64,000 bases of DNA. Origin: Myxococcales bacterium (lineage in GTDB: Bacteria; Myxococcota_A; Polyangia; Haliangiales; Haliangiaceae). Shown one piece after another: positions 6,472 through 14,631 of this stretch. The translations under genes and the position numbers were made by a program. Within the stretch, counting starts at the first letter, position 1, and each line of letters opens with the position of its first letter. The notes beneath the pieces were generated by a model that saw only the letters and a list, made by a program, of their open reading frames with translations, ran no database searches and was not told where the DNA came from. The stretch is from positions 24,001 through 88,000 of the forward strand of contig CANKMW010000030.1 of assembly GCA_947483555.1 (NCBI GenBank). Direction: 5' to 3'.

Positions 6472-7104
6472 TCAGGTGACCGCTGGCCGGCCGTTGAAAT
6501 CATTCATCGCAGGGCCGAGGCCCAGCCCGACCACGGCCTCCACGGCGTCGGCCGCCCGCCCGACGATGGCGTCGACCAGCGCGGCCTGCGCGGTCGGGAA
6601 GTCCCCCAGGACCCAGCCCGACACGTCCTTGCCGCCCCCGGCACGCGGGTCGCCGCCCCCGGTGGCCGTCCCCGGCTCGCGGCCCGGCTTGCCGACGCCG
6701 ACGCGGATCCGGGCGAAGCCGCTGCCGCCGGTCTGTTCGACGATCGAGCGCAGGCCGTTGTGACCGCCGTGACCGCCGCCCTGCTTGACGCGCACCACGG
6801 CGAGGTCGAGGTCGATCTCGTCGTGGACGACGAGCACGTCCTCGAGCCCGACGCCATGGAAGGCCATCGCGCGCTGCACCGCGAAGCCGGAAAGGTTCAT
6901 GAACTCCATCGGCTCGACCAGCACCACCCGCTGCCGTCCCCGCGGCGTCGTGATGGCGCCGGTGGCGCTGTGGCCGCCGACCTTGCCGCTCGACCGCAGC
7001 TCGCCGAGGCCATGGCGCGCGGCGACGGCCTCGACGACCCGAAAGCCGACGTTGTGGCGGTTGCGGGCGTACTTCGGGCCCGGGTTACCCAGGCCGACGA
7101 TCAT
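6472..7104 (-). CDS. pth: Peptidyl-tRNA hydrolase
   Basis: About 210 aa from the ATG at 7104 (MIVGLGNPGPKYARNRHNVG). It hydrolyses peptidyl-tRNA released from stalled ribosomes. Catalytic residues are in place: the Asn of GLGNPG, the His of RHNVGF, and the Asp of VVHDEID, plus KQGGGHGGHNGLRS. A Gly-rich insert (TATGGGDPRAGGGK, around residue 150) interrupts the loop between GKPG and the GWVLGDF segment, making the protein longer than the usual ~190 aa. A GTG two codons upstream is an alternative start; neither has a good Shine-Dalgarno. Placed between rplY and rpsF, a common bacterial order. Confidence 0.94.
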   Translation of the reverse strand: MIVGLGNPGPKYARNRHNVGFRVVEAVAARHGLGELRSSGKVGGHSATGAITTPRGRQRVVLVEPMEFMNLSGFAVQRAMAFHGVGLEDVLVVHDEIDLDLAVVRVKQGGGHGGHNGLRSIVEQTGGSGFARIRVGVGKPGREPGTATGGGDPRAGGGKDVSGWVLGDFPTAQAALVDAIVGRAADAVEAVVGLGLGPAMNDFNGRPAVT

Positions 7105-7195
7105 CCACACAGCCGAACACCCGACCGACCGTTGACCGCTTCGCCCCGCTGGCGCGACCGATCGAGTGGATCGAGTCGCGCAGCGGCGCGATGGG

Positions 7196-7957
7196 TCACT
7201 TCTTGGCGGCTGGCTTGGCCGCCGCCGGCTTGGCCCCAGCCTTGGCGTCCTTGCCGGCCGGTGCTGCCGCAACCGGCTTGCCATCCTTGCCAACCGCGGG
7301 CGCGGCTGCCTTCGGATCCTTGGCCGCATCCGCGCCAGGCACCACCGCCGCTGCATCCGCAACCGGGGTCTTGTCGACCTCGGGCGCCTGCAGCGAGATC
7401 ACGGCCTCGCGGCCGCCGGTGACGCTGATCACGCCGGCCGGCAGCGCGACGTCGCTGACGTGGAGCACGTCGCCGATCTCGAGTGCCGACACGTCGAGCG
7501 ACAGCTTGAGGGGGATGTCGGCCGGCTTGCAGCGCACGTCGAGCGCGCGCAGGACGGTGTGGAGCACGCCGCCGTCGACGATGCCCTTGGCCTTGCCGGT
7601 GAACTCGAGCGGCACCGACGCCACGACCTCCTTGGTGGGGTCGATGGCGAGCAGGTCGACGTGGGTGACGTCGCGGCGCACCGGATCGAGCTGGTATTCC
7701 TTGAGCAGCGCCGACAGCGTCCGCACCGCCTTGCCGGCATCCTCGATGGTCACCGAGATGACGGTGTTCTGGCGGCGGACCGGGTCCAGCGAGGCCTTGA
7801 GGGCCTTCACGTCGACGACGATCGCAAACGGCGCGATGGGGCCGTCGGCCGACGTTCCGTAGAACACGCCAGGGACCTTGCCCTGGGCGCGGAGCTGACG
7901 GGCCGGGCCCTTGCCAGAGCTATTGCGGAGAGAGACGGTGAGCTGTCCGACTTGCAT
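7196..7957 (-). CDS. rplY: 50S ribosomal protein bL25, CTC/TL5 type
   Basis: 253 aa. The N-terminal ~95 residues (GKGPARQLRAQGKVPGVFYG) form the 5S-rRNA-binding bL25 domain; the next ~95 residues are the beta-rich TL5 C-domain (VPLEFTGKAKGIVDGGVL, LEIGDVLHVSDV). The last ~60 residues are a low-complexity Ala/Lys/Pro tail, typical of CTC proteins in GC-rich bacteria and probably disordered. A strong AGAGGAA precedes the ATG. Located between prs and pth, the conserved prs-ctc-pth arrangement. Confidence 0.95.
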   Translation of the reverse strand: MQVGQLTVSLRNSSGKGPARQLRAQGKVPGVFYGTSADGPIAPFAIVVDVKALKASLDPVRRQNTVISVTIEDAGKAVRTLSALLKEYQLDPVRRDVTHVDLLAIDPTKEVVASVPLEFTGKAKGIVDGGVLHTVLRALDVRCKPADIPLKLSLDVSALEIGDVLHVSDVALPAGVISVTGGREAVISLQAPEVDKTPVADAAAVVPGADAAKDPKAAAPAVGKDGKPVAAAPAGKDAKAGAKPAAAKPAAKK

Positions 7958-8004
7958 GACATTCCTCTGCGTGAACGTGTGCCCCTTCGCCGGGTCCGCC
8001 TTGG

Positions 8005-8022
8005 GGATGCGGATGCGGATGC
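8005..8022. repeat. (GGATGC)3 hexanucleotide run
   Basis: Three tandem GGATGC units in the short gap between prs and rplY. Minor by itself, but the unit has the same GGNNNC form as the larger arrays at 13.3, 15.0, 17.3 and 35.5 kb. Confidence 0.6.
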
Positions 8023-8048
8023 GGAATCACGTGGGGGGCAAGAGCCTT

Positions 8049-8996
8049 CTACACGAAAAGTGAGCTGATGGAGTCGCCATGATGGATGCGTTTGATGGCC
8101 TCGCCGAGCAGCCTACCCACCGACTTCACGCGCACCTTGGGGCAGGCGTTGCCGGCGTCGGTCAGCGGGATGGTGTTGGTGACGACCACGTGCGAGAGCG
8201 GCGAATCCGTGATCCGCTGCACCGCCTTGCCCGAGAACACGGGGTGGGTGGCGCATGCAGCGACCTGCGAAGCGCCGGCGTTCATGATCGCCGCGGCGGC
8301 GTTGGTCAGCGTGCCGGCGGTGTCGATGATGTCGTCGACGATGACCGCCCGCTTGTTCTTCACATCGCCAACGATATTCATGACTTCGGACACGTTGGCG
8401 GCAGCCCGGCGCTTGTCGATGATGGCCAAGGTCGTACCCAGACGCTTGGAGAAGGCCCGGGCCCGCTCGACGCCGCCCGCATCGGGCGAGATGATGACCG
8501 TGTCCTCGCCACCGTAGCCCAGTGCCCGAAGCTCTTCGATGAGCACCGGCATCGCGAACAGGTGGTCGAACGGGATGTCGAAGAAGCCCTGGATCTGGCC
8601 CGCGTGCAGGTCCATCGCCAGCGCCCGATCGGCGCCGGCGGCGGTGATCAAGTTGGCGACCAGCTTGGCCGTGATCGGCGTGCGCGGCTTGGACTTGCGG
8701 TCCTGTCGGGCGTATCCGAAGTACGGGATGATCGCGACGATGCTGCCAGCCGAGGCGCGCTTGAGCGCGTCGACCATGATCAGCAGCTCCATCAGGGCCT
8801 GGTTGGGCGGCGTACAGGTCGGCTGAACGACGAAGCAGTTGACGCCGCGGACGTTCTCGCCGATCTCGACGTAGATCTCGCCATCGGAGAAGTGCGTCAC
8901 GTCGGCCCGACCGAGCGGAATCTCGACGAACTTGCACACCTCTTCCGCCAGCGCCCGGTTGGCGTTCCCCGTGAAAATCGACAGTGCCTTGAGCAC
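8049..8996 (-). CDS. prs: Ribose-phosphate pyrophosphokinase (PRPP synthase)
   Basis: 315 aa from a GTG at 8996, exactly the length of the E. coli enzyme; GGAG lies six bases upstream. It makes PRPP from ribose-5-phosphate and ATP for purine, pyrimidine, NAD, His and Trp synthesis. Visible motifs are LSIFTGNANRALAEEV at the start, the FVVQPTCTPPNQALMELL nucleotide/dimer region, the pyrophosphate-site IIPYFGYARQDRK, and the ribose-5-P loop VDDIIDTAGTLTNAA. The frame continues upstream to 9140, but that part is not Prs-like and overlaps the preceding gene. Confidence 0.96.
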   Translation of the reverse strand: MLKALSIFTGNANRALAEEVCKFVEIPLGRADVTHFSDGEIYVEIGENVRGVNCFVVQPTCTPPNQALMELLIMVDALKRASAGSIVAIIPYFGYARQDRKSKPRTPITAKLVANLITAAGADRALAMDLHAGQIQGFFDIPFDHLFAMPVLIEELRALGYGGEDTVIISPDAGGVERARAFSKRLGTTLAIIDKRRAAANVSEVMNIVGDVKNKRAVIVDDIIDTAGTLTNAAAAIMNAGASQVAACATHPVFSGKAVQRITDSPLSHVVVTNTIPLTDAGNACPKVRVKSVGRLLGEAIKRIHHGDSISSLFV

Positions 8997-9075
8997 GGCG
9001 GTCTCCGAAGCTGTGGTGTGGAGGTACGGGCTGCGTTGCGACGGGACGTGATCGCGGGGAGCGAGCGATCTACCC

Positions 9076-9360
9076 CTAAAGCCGCCCCGCGTCAACGGAA
9101 AGCCGCGCCTGGGCAGCCTCGATTCCGAGTTCTTTCGCACGTTTCACCAGTCGGTCTAGCTCCTTGGCCTCCACGCGCTCGGCATCCTCCACCAGCATCA
9201 CGGGGACGTCGCCTTCGATCCGGTACCGCAGCTGCGATGCCACGCACAGCAGGAACGCCGCCTCCGGTTGATCGCCGCTCTCGCCGCGCTCGAAGTAGAG
9301 CAGCGGTTGCTTCGATTCGGGGCAGGCGAGGACGGCGAGCAGCTCGGGTGACAGCGCCAT
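9076..9360 (-). CDS. Trm112/UPF0434 (YcaR-like) small protein
   Basis: 94 aa. ELLAVLACPESKQPLLYF and LRYRIEGDVPVML match the UPF0434/Trm112 pattern (LACPxCKxxL ... xxxYPIxdGIPVML). Trm112-type proteins are small zinc-ribbon activators of methyltransferases; here the second Cys of the first CxxC is Ser, so zinc binding may be lost. The C-terminal ~30 residues are a charged helix beyond the usual ~60-aa length. The ATG at 9360 is chosen over 9369 because TAGAGT lies seven bases upstream. It precedes prs on the same strand. Confidence 0.8.
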   Translation of the reverse strand: MALSPELLAVLACPESKQPLLYFERGESGDQPEAAFLLCVASQLRYRIEGDVPVMLVEDAERVEAKELDRLVKRAKELGIEAAQARLSVDAGRL

Positions 9361-9367
9361 GGCGGGC

Positions 9368-9373
9368 ACTCTA
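9368..9373 (-). promoter_or_regulatory. -10-like TAGAGT, 7 nt before start
   Basis: Minus-strand TAGAGT-GCCCGCC-ATG(9360). No Shine-Dalgarno. Lies just downstream of the terminator of the previous gene, so it can start the Trm112-prs-rplY-pth-rps transcript. Confidence 0.5.
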
Positions 9374-9396
9374 CGCGCCGGCGCCCGAAAGCAAAA

Positions 9397-9420
9397 GAGC
9401 CCGGGCTTGCACCCGGGCTC
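9397..9420 (-). terminator. Rho-independent terminator after the OmpA-family gene
   Basis: GAGCCCGGG-CTTGCA-CCCGGGCTC: a perfect 9-bp GC stem, followed on the minus strand by TTTTGCTTTC. It lies 22 bp beyond the stop of the OmpA-family gene and separates it from the ribosomal cluster. Confidence 0.85.
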
Positions 9421-9441
9421 TCGTTCACGAAGCGGAAGCTA

Positions 9442-10881
9442 CTAGTTGAGCTCGCTCACCAGCTTGAACTCGACGCGCCGGTTCTTGGCCTGCGCGGCCT
9501 TCAGCTTGCCGCCCTTGAGCCCCGTCGGGTCGACGGTCGGAGCGGTCTCGCCGTAGCCCTTGCCGGTGACGCGGTCACCAGCAATGCCCTTGGTCTCGAG
9601 GTACGCCTTCACCGAATCGGCGCGCTTCTGCGACAGATCCAGGTTGCCGGCGTCATCACCGACGTCGTCGGTGTGGCCCTGGATCTCGAGCTTGAGGTCC
9701 CCGTACTCGGCGAGCACCTTGGCCGCGGCGTCGAGGGTCTTGTTGGAGGTCTTCAAGATCTCGGCCGAGCCGGTCTTGAAGTTGATGCCCTTGATGGCGC
9801 CCGTGAACTTCTTGAGCGCGGCCGGGATCTCGTCCGGGCACCCATCGGTGTCCTGGTAGCCGTTCTTGGTCTCCAGCTTGTCCGGGCAGGTATCAGCGGC
9901 GTCGAGCACGCCGTCGCCGTCGTTGTCGGGATCGGGGCAGCCGTCCTCGTCCTGGAAGCCGTCGGCGTCCTCCGGCTGGTCCTTGCACTGGTCGGTCGTG
10001 TCGGGCACGCCGTCGCCGTCGTTGTCGGGGTCCGGGCAGCCGTCCTCGTCCTTGAAGCCGTCGGCGTCCTCGGCGTCGCTCGGGCACTGGTCGGTGGCGT
10101 CGGCGATGCCATCACCGTCGTTGTCGCCGTCCGGGCAGCCGTCGTCGTCCTGGAAGCCGTCGGCGTCCTCGGGATCGTTCGGGCACTGGTCGGCGTCACC
10201 GACGATGCCGTCCTTGTCGGGATCGTTGTCGTCCGGCGGCGGCGGCGGCGGCTCTTCCTTCTTGGCTGCCTTGCGGCCGAACTCCTTGTAGACCGAGAGC
10301 AGGACCTCGAAGTCGCTGGCCTGGCCGTCGCTGTCGCTCGACGGCACCAAGAGCCAGCGGGTGTCGAGGCGCAGCCCCCAGCCGTTCTCGACGCGGTACT
10401 TGGCGCCGAGCCCAGCGTAGATCGCCTCGTCCTTGTCCTTGCTGACGCGGTCCTCGTTGCCGGTGCTGGCGACGGTCACCAGGCCACCGCCGACCAGGGC
10501 GAACGGAATCAGCTTCTTGTTGGGGTTCGAGGCGCCGAACTGGGCGATCACGTGGGCGCGGTACGTCAGCGCCCAGACGTCGTAGACCAGGTTGCGTTCC
10601 TCGGTCGGGATGACGCCGACCTCGGCTTCGACGCCGAGCATGTCGCCGAAGCCCATCCCGAACCGCACGCCGAACAGCGCCGAGTTGCGGAGCGACGTGG
10701 CGGCCTCGAGGTCCGCGACGCCGAGCTCGTTGTTGACGCTGAAGGTGTGCAAACCAGCGGTGGCACCGACCTCGACGTTTGCGTACGCCGGCGACGTTGT
10801 CGCCGGAGTCAGCGCGAAGGTGGCACCGACGGCGCCACCGAGGATCATGTGCAGGGTGCGGCGCAAGGATGGCAGTCTCAT
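9442..10881 (-). CDS. OmpA-family outer-membrane protein with TSP type-3 repeats
   Basis: 479 aa from the ATG at 10881 (MRLPSLRRTLHMILGG), which gives a signal peptide cleaved near AYA. Residues ~35-190 look like an 8-stranded OmpA-type barrel. After a Lys/Glu/Pro hinge (KKEEPPPPPPDDNDPDKDG) come about four thrombospondin type-3 calcium-binding repeats (DADQCPNDPEDADGFQDDDG), each with two Cys. The last ~120 residues are an OmpA/MotB peptidoglycan-binding domain (LKLEIQGHTDDVG, LSQKRADSVKAYL). It links the outer membrane to the wall through a rigid calcium-binding stalk. Its ~240-nt leader and terminator suggest a single-gene transcript. Confidence 0.93.
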   Translation of the reverse strand: MRLPSLRRTLHMILGGAVGATFALTPATTSPAYANVEVGATAGLHTFSVNNELGVADLEAATSLRNSALFGVRFGMGFGDMLGVEAEVGVIPTEERNLVYDVWALTYRAHVIAQFGASNPNKKLIPFALVGGGLVTVASTGNEDRVSKDKDEAIYAGLGAKYRVENGWGLRLDTRWLLVPSSDSDGQASDFEVLLSVYKEFGRKAAKKEEPPPPPPDDNDPDKDGIVGDADQCPNDPEDADGFQDDDGCPDGDNDGDGIADATDQCPSDAEDADGFKDEDGCPDPDNDGDGVPDTTDQCKDQPEDADGFQDEDGCPDPDNDGDGVLDAADTCPDKLETKNGYQDTDGCPDEIPAALKKFTGAIKGINFKTGSAEILKTSNKTLDAAAKVLAEYGDLKLEIQGHTDDVGDDAGNLDLSQKRADSVKAYLETKGIAGDRVTGKGYGETAPTVDPTGLKGGKLKAAQAKNRRVEFKLVSELN

Positions 10882-11123
10882 GGGAGTCTCGATCCTTTGT
10901 AGCAAGTCCAGCCCCCCGGAAGTCCCTCCCCTGGGCGGGCACGAGCGATGCTGCGTGTTTATCGACAAGGCGGCCGAGTTTCCAGTCTTTGGGGCACTTT
11001 CTGTCAGGTCGGTGACCGATGGCGCCGGGAGCGGACCGCTCGGCCGCCTCCCGTTTTCCCCGCATCGGAACCAGAACCAGGCCGGGCGGGCCGGGAATTC
11101 AAACCAGTTCAATGGGTTCGTGG
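10882..11123 (-). other. Leader region of the OmpA-family gene
   Basis: No gene seen. An open frame continues through but has no protein-like content. An AAAGGAT-type Shine-Dalgarno lies upstream of the ATG at 10881. The stretch is somewhat less GC-rich than its surroundings and includes TGTTTATCG around 10955; I cannot fix a promoter. Confidence 0.35.
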
Positions 11124-12263
11124 CTATCCACGGGCCTTGCCCGTGAAGAACTCGGGTGAGACCCGGAGCCGCTCGGGGATCGTCTCGCGGCGCGCGACGG
11201 CGGCGGCGCGGTTCACGCTGAAGCGGAACGGCGCGTTCGCCGGGACGCGCAGCGTGGCCGGCAGGGGCAAGGTCGCGCACGCCGGGCCGCCGCCGGCCTT
11301 GCCGAACAGCTCCCGCACCGGGACCCGGTGGACGGCGAGCCCCAGGCGCTCGATCGCGGATCCAAACCCGGCGCTGACCGCCTCGTTGACGAGCACGCCT
11401 CGGTTCACCTGACGCGAATTTCCGGCGTAGTTGTGGACCGCGTCCGCCATTCCGATCGACACCACGCGACCGGGCAACGCGCGCGTGACGACATCGTGGC
11501 CGTCGCCCCACAGGCCACCGGCGTAGTGCACCAGGACCGCCGGACCGTCGATGGGACGGGCGCCGAAATGCACGGTGTCACCGTGGACGTGGGGGTAGAC
11601 CAGCTCGGCGTGGACCCGGGCGCTCGGCGGTACGCCGGCGTGATCGGCGGCGAACGTGACCCCCTCGCGCGAGCTGCGGGCGCTCTTGGGGGCCAGTCCG
11701 CGATCGTAGTGGCCGGCGACCGCGTAGGTGAGCACGACCCGGTCGCCCACCACGGCGATGTCCGCCATGCCCTCCCAGCGGTGGGGGTTTTCGGCGGTCT
11801 CGAGCGTCAGGCCAGCGGCGTCGGCGATGCTGGCGAGCAGCGCGTGGTGATAGCCGGCTTCGCTGCGTCGGTGGGGCAGCATGTGTTGCATCACGGCGCG
11901 CAGCCTGCCGTCGGCGCGCGTGACCCACGGACCGTTGGCGGTGAAGGCGCGGCCGGTGTCGACCGCGGCGACCTCGCCGAGCAATTCCCGTGAGCCGGCG
12001 CTGCGGATGGCGCCGTCACCGTCGACCACCAGCTCGGCGTGACCGAGGAACGGATCGTCGGCCGCCTCGACGTGATAGAGGGCGTCGCCGCCGCAGGCGA
12101 CGATCGCGTCGCAGATCGCCAGCCACTCGTCGTAGGCGCGGCGCGGCGCGTACTCGAGGTGGGTCACTTCGCTCTTGTAGTTGGCGCCGGCCTTGTTGCA
12201 CGTCGCGGGCACCGGCGGTCGCACGATCATGAGGTCGCCAGGAACATCGGCGAGGACGGACAT
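11124..12263 (-). CDS. Guanidino-group-modifying (pentein) enzyme, DDAH/amidinotransferase-like
   Basis: 379 aa. The N-terminal MIVRPPVPATCNKAGANYKS and central NPHRWEGMADIAVVGDRVVL fit the pentein fold of dimethylarginine dimethylaminohydrolase, arginine deiminase and amidinotransferases, where a conserved E/D...H...C set acts on the guanidinium carbon. The C-terminal KAGGGPACATLPL is the G-G-x-x-x-C-x-T motif with the nucleophilic Cys, and the His of VHRVPV precedes it. Substrate cannot be fixed: methylarginine, arginine or another guanidino compound. TATAGA lies six bases before the ATG. It starts only 12 bp beyond the end of hemH on the same strand. Confidence 0.8.
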   Translation of the reverse strand: MSVLADVPGDLMIVRPPVPATCNKAGANYKSEVTHLEYAPRRAYDEWLAICDAIVACGGDALYHVEAADDPFLGHAELVVDGDGAIRSAGSRELLGEVAAVDTGRAFTANGPWVTRADGRLRAVMQHMLPHRRSEAGYHHALLASIADAAGLTLETAENPHRWEGMADIAVVGDRVVLTYAVAGHYDRGLAPKSARSSREGVTFAADHAGVPPSARVHAELVYPHVHGDTVHFGARPIDGPAVLVHYAGGLWGDGHDVVTRALPGRVVSIGMADAVHNYAGNSRQVNRGVLVNEAVSAGFGSAIERLGLAVHRVPVRELFGKAGGGPACATLPLPATLRVPANAPFRFSVNRAAAVARRETIPERLRVSPEFFTGKARG

Positions 12264-12275
12264 GGGCCGTCTATA

Positions 12276-13322
12276 TCACCCCACTTGCGCGGGCACCGTG
12301 CCGGCGGCGCGGCGAGCCAGCGTCACCACGGCATCGATCCACGCTGGCTCGGCGTTGAGCGACGGCACCAGCTCGAGCGCGTCGCCGCCATCGAGCTTCC
12401 ACTGCGCGGCCGCGCGCAGGCCGATCTCTTCGATGGTCTCCAGACAGTCGGCGACGAACGCCGGGCACATCACGGACACCTTGCGGACGCCGCGCCGGGC
12501 CAGCGCCGGCAGCACCTCGTCGGTGTACGGCTTGATCCACGGCACGCGCCCCAGCCGCGACTGGAACCCGACGGTCCAGCCGTCGGCCGGCAGCGCCAGC
12601 CGCGCGACCAGCGCGTTGGCGGTCGCGAAGCATTGCGCGCGGTAGCAATCGCGCGCCGGGCCGGCGACGGCGTCGCAGCATGACGGCGACGCCAGACAGT
12701 GGCTGCCGCTCGGGTCGCCGGCGCGCATGTGGCGTTCGGGCAGGCCGTGGAACGAGAACACGACGTGGTCGGGTCCAAACCGATCGAGGCGTGGCCGCGC
12801 GATCCCGGCGGCCGCGGCCACGAACCCATCGTCGGCGAAGAACGGGGGCACCACGCAGAGCGGCGGCACGTTGTTGCGCGCACCGGCGAGCGCGTAGAGG
12901 TGCTCGAGGGAGCTGCCGGTCGACGACGACGCATACTGGGGGTAGAGCGGCAGCGCGACGACCCGATCGACCTCGGCGGCGATCAGGCGGTCGAGGGCGT
13001 CGCCCAGCGCCGGCGCGCCGTACCGCATGCCGAGCTCGACGTGCCAGTCGGCGCCGAGCCGGGCGGCGACCCCGGCCGCCAGGTCGCGGCCGTGGAACAG
13101 CAACGGCGATCCGCGCTCGCCATCCCAGATCTGCTGATAGGCGTGGGCGCTCTTCCGGGGGCGGGTGGGCAGGATCGCCAGCTCGAGCAGTAGCGTTCTC
13201 GAGACCCGGTTCATGTCGAGCACGCGTGGATCGCCGAGGAACTCGCGCAGGTATCGGCGGACCGCGGTCGTCGTCGGTGCGTCGGGCGTGCCCAGGTTGA
13301 TCAACAGCAGGCCGGTGGCCAC
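12276..13322 (-). CDS. hemH: Ferrochelatase, with internal Cys-rich insert
   Basis: 348 aa from a GTG at 13322. It inserts Fe2+ into protoporphyrin IX, the last step of protohaem synthesis. Signatures: LLLINLGTPDAP at the N-terminus, LPLYPQYASSSTGSS, the active-site FSFHGLPERHM, and the late FQSRLGRVPWIKPYT. After the FSFHGLP segment, Cys residues cluster in CLASPSCCDAVA and CYRAQC. That internal Cys set matches the [2Fe-2S]-cluster class described for Myxococcus- and Bdellovibrio-type ferrochelatases. The TAGACT box six bases before the GTG suggests a leaderless transcript, possibly continuing into the pentein gene 12 bp on. Confidence 0.95.
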   Translation of the reverse strand: MATGLLLINLGTPDAPTTTAVRRYLREFLGDPRVLDMNRVSRTLLLELAILPTRPRKSAHAYQQIWDGERGSPLLFHGRDLAAGVAARLGADWHVELGMRYGAPALGDALDRLIAAEVDRVVALPLYPQYASSSTGSSLEHLYALAGARNNVPPLCVVPPFFADDGFVAAAAGIARPRLDRFGPDHVVFSFHGLPERHMRAGDPSGSHCLASPSCCDAVAGPARDCYRAQCFATANALVARLALPADGWTVGFQSRLGRVPWIKPYTDEVLPALARRGVRKVSVMCPAFVADCLETIEEIGLRAAAQWKLDGGDALELVPSLNAEPAWIDAVVTLARRAAGTVPAQVG

Positions 13323-13328
13323 GGCGGC

Positions 13329-13334
13329 AGTCTA
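13329..13334 (-). promoter_or_regulatory. -10-like TAGACT, 6 nt before hemH GTG
   Basis: Minus-strand TAGACT-GCCGCC-GTG(13322), no Shine-Dalgarno. The adjoining bases are a short GGGCTC hexamer run. Confidence 0.5.
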
Positions 13335-13340
13335 CCCGGA

Positions 13341-13364
13341 TCCGGGCTCGGGCTCGGGCTACCC
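13341..13364. repeat. GGGCTC hexanucleotide run
   Basis: Roughly three GGGCTC units between hemH and the receiver-like gene, reaching the stop of the latter. Same GGNNNC unit type as the longer arrays. Confidence 0.55.
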
Positions 13365-13862
13365 GGCGGCGAGATCGAAGCCGTCGGGGCCGGTCTCGCC
13401 GTCGAACTGACGGCGGACGTCCTCGGAGTCGTCGTGCTCGCTCGGCGCCGACAAGCGCGACGTCCACTTCAGCGCGATCGACATCACTCGCAACGGTAGG
13501 TTGGTCGGCCGCGTCAGCTCGCGCTGCTCGAGCAGGCTGGCGAGCAGCGCGACCAGCTCCGCCGCCGAGGTGGTGGTCGGGCGGCACGCGCCGGCCCGCA
13601 GGCGGGCCGGGATCGCCACCTCGCGGTCGTGGACGATCACGGTGGGTGGCATCGGCCGGTACACCGAGACCGCAGCCAGCAGCTCGAGCTCACCGTCGCC
13701 GCGGGCGTCGACCAGCATGCCGTCGATCGGCGTCGTCCCCAGCAGGTCGACCGCCGGAAGCATGGCCGCGACGGCGCGGACCTGCATCCCCAGCGTACGG
13801 GCGGCCTCCGTCCACGCGGCGCGGAGTGCGTCGTCGGCGGCGATGACCAGCACGGTCGTCAT
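13359..13862 (-). CDS. Response-regulator receiver-like protein
   Basis: 167 aa from the ATG at 13862 (MTTVLVIAADDALRAAWTEA), where receiver-like sequence begins; the open frame extends upstream without meaning. The strand-helix rhythm and the ADD near residue 10, with VDLLGTTPIDGMLVDARGD around residues 45-60, fit a CheY-like fold. The usual Thr/Ser and Lys after the phospho-Asp are not evident, so phosphorylation is doubtful. The last ~50 residues are a charged tail. No histidine kinase nearby; function unknown. Confidence 0.55.
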   Translation of the reverse strand: MTTVLVIAADDALRAAWTEAARTLGMQVRAVAAMLPAVDLLGTTPIDGMLVDARGDGELELLAAVSVYRPMPPTVIVHDREVAIPARLRAGACRPTTTSAAELVALLASLLEQRELTRPTNLPLRVMSIALKWTSRLSAPSEHDDSEDVRRQFDGETGPDGFDLAAG

Positions 13863-14091
13863 GGTGGTCAACACGGCAGCTTCGATGTCCAGCGATAACG
13901 TCGGGATACTGGCGATGGGGGGAGTGACTGCGACCCCATCGGCACGGCGGTCTAATACCTTGATACCACGCGGGTCGTTCTCGTCGGGTGTCGATGGGGT
14001 AGCGGCTCCGGAGTCGCCGCCGTTGCGATCCCGACCTGAAAGCCGGCAAGTGAGGATTGCGGCCGGGATTCGTCCGGGCATCATGTGCCCC

Positions 14092-14631
14092 ATGGCCGGG
14101 TACTCGGGCACGCCGCTCGCGAAGAAGCTGGGGATCAAGCCCGGCCATGTCGTCGTGGTCACCGGCGTGGCTCCGGCGACGTTCGAGGGCTCGCTCGAGC
14201 TGCCCGAAGGCGCGCGGTTGTTCCGGCAGCTCCGGCCGTCACCGGTCGACGTCATGGTGTTCTTCGTCGATCGAGTCATCGAGCTCGAGCGTCGGCTCGG
14301 TGGCCTGCTCGAGCGGCTTCACCCGGCGGGTGGCTTCTGGGTGGCGTGGCCCAAGAAGGCGTCGCGGCGGCCCACCGACATGACCGAGGACGTCGTCCGG
14401 CGCATCGGGCTGGCCGGCGGGCTGGTCGACAACAAGGTGTGTGCGATCGACCCGGTGTGGTCGGGGCTGCGGCTGGTGGTGCGGGTCGAGAACCGCGAGG
14501 CGGTCGCGTACCTCGCCGAGCGACGGGATCAGGTCAGGCTCGAGGCGCCGCGGCGACGCCGGCGCACCACGGCCGCTCGCTCGCCCGCCGGTTCGACGCA
14601 GCGGCGCGCGCTGGCGCGCTCGTCACGGTAA
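14092..14631 (+). CDS. DUF3052 family protein
   Basis: 179 aa. The opening MAGYSGTPLAKKLGIKPGH is the hallmark of DUF3052, and residues to ~130 keep family features (VDVMVFFVDR, FWVAWPKKASRRPTDMTED, GLVDNKVCAIDPVWSGLRLV). The final ~45 residues are an Arg-rich tail of low conservation. Members are small cytosolic proteins of unknown biochemical role. The gene stands alone, facing the rhomboid gene, and their 3' ends overlap by nine bases. Confidence 0.9.
   Translation: MAGYSGTPLAKKLGIKPGHVVVVTGVAPATFEGSLELPEGARLFRQLRPSPVDVMVFFVDRVIELERRLGGLLERLHPAGGFWVAWPKKASRRPTDMTEDVVRRIGLAGGLVDNKVCAIDPVWSGLRLVVRVENREAVAYLAERRDQVRLEAPRRRRRTTAARSPAGSTQRRALARSSR

Noticed and set aside
9850..10250. Regularly spaced repeats that could suggest a CRISPR or minisatellite
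   Set aside because: They are codons of the TSP type-3 repeats (CPNDPEDADGFQDDDG-like) in an intact reading frame.
9673..10902. Plus-strand open frame of ~400 codons opposite the OmpA/TSP3 gene
   Set aside because: Shadow of the GC-rich coding strand; repetitive Val/Ala/Leu-rich sequence simply reflects the TSP3 codons in reverse.
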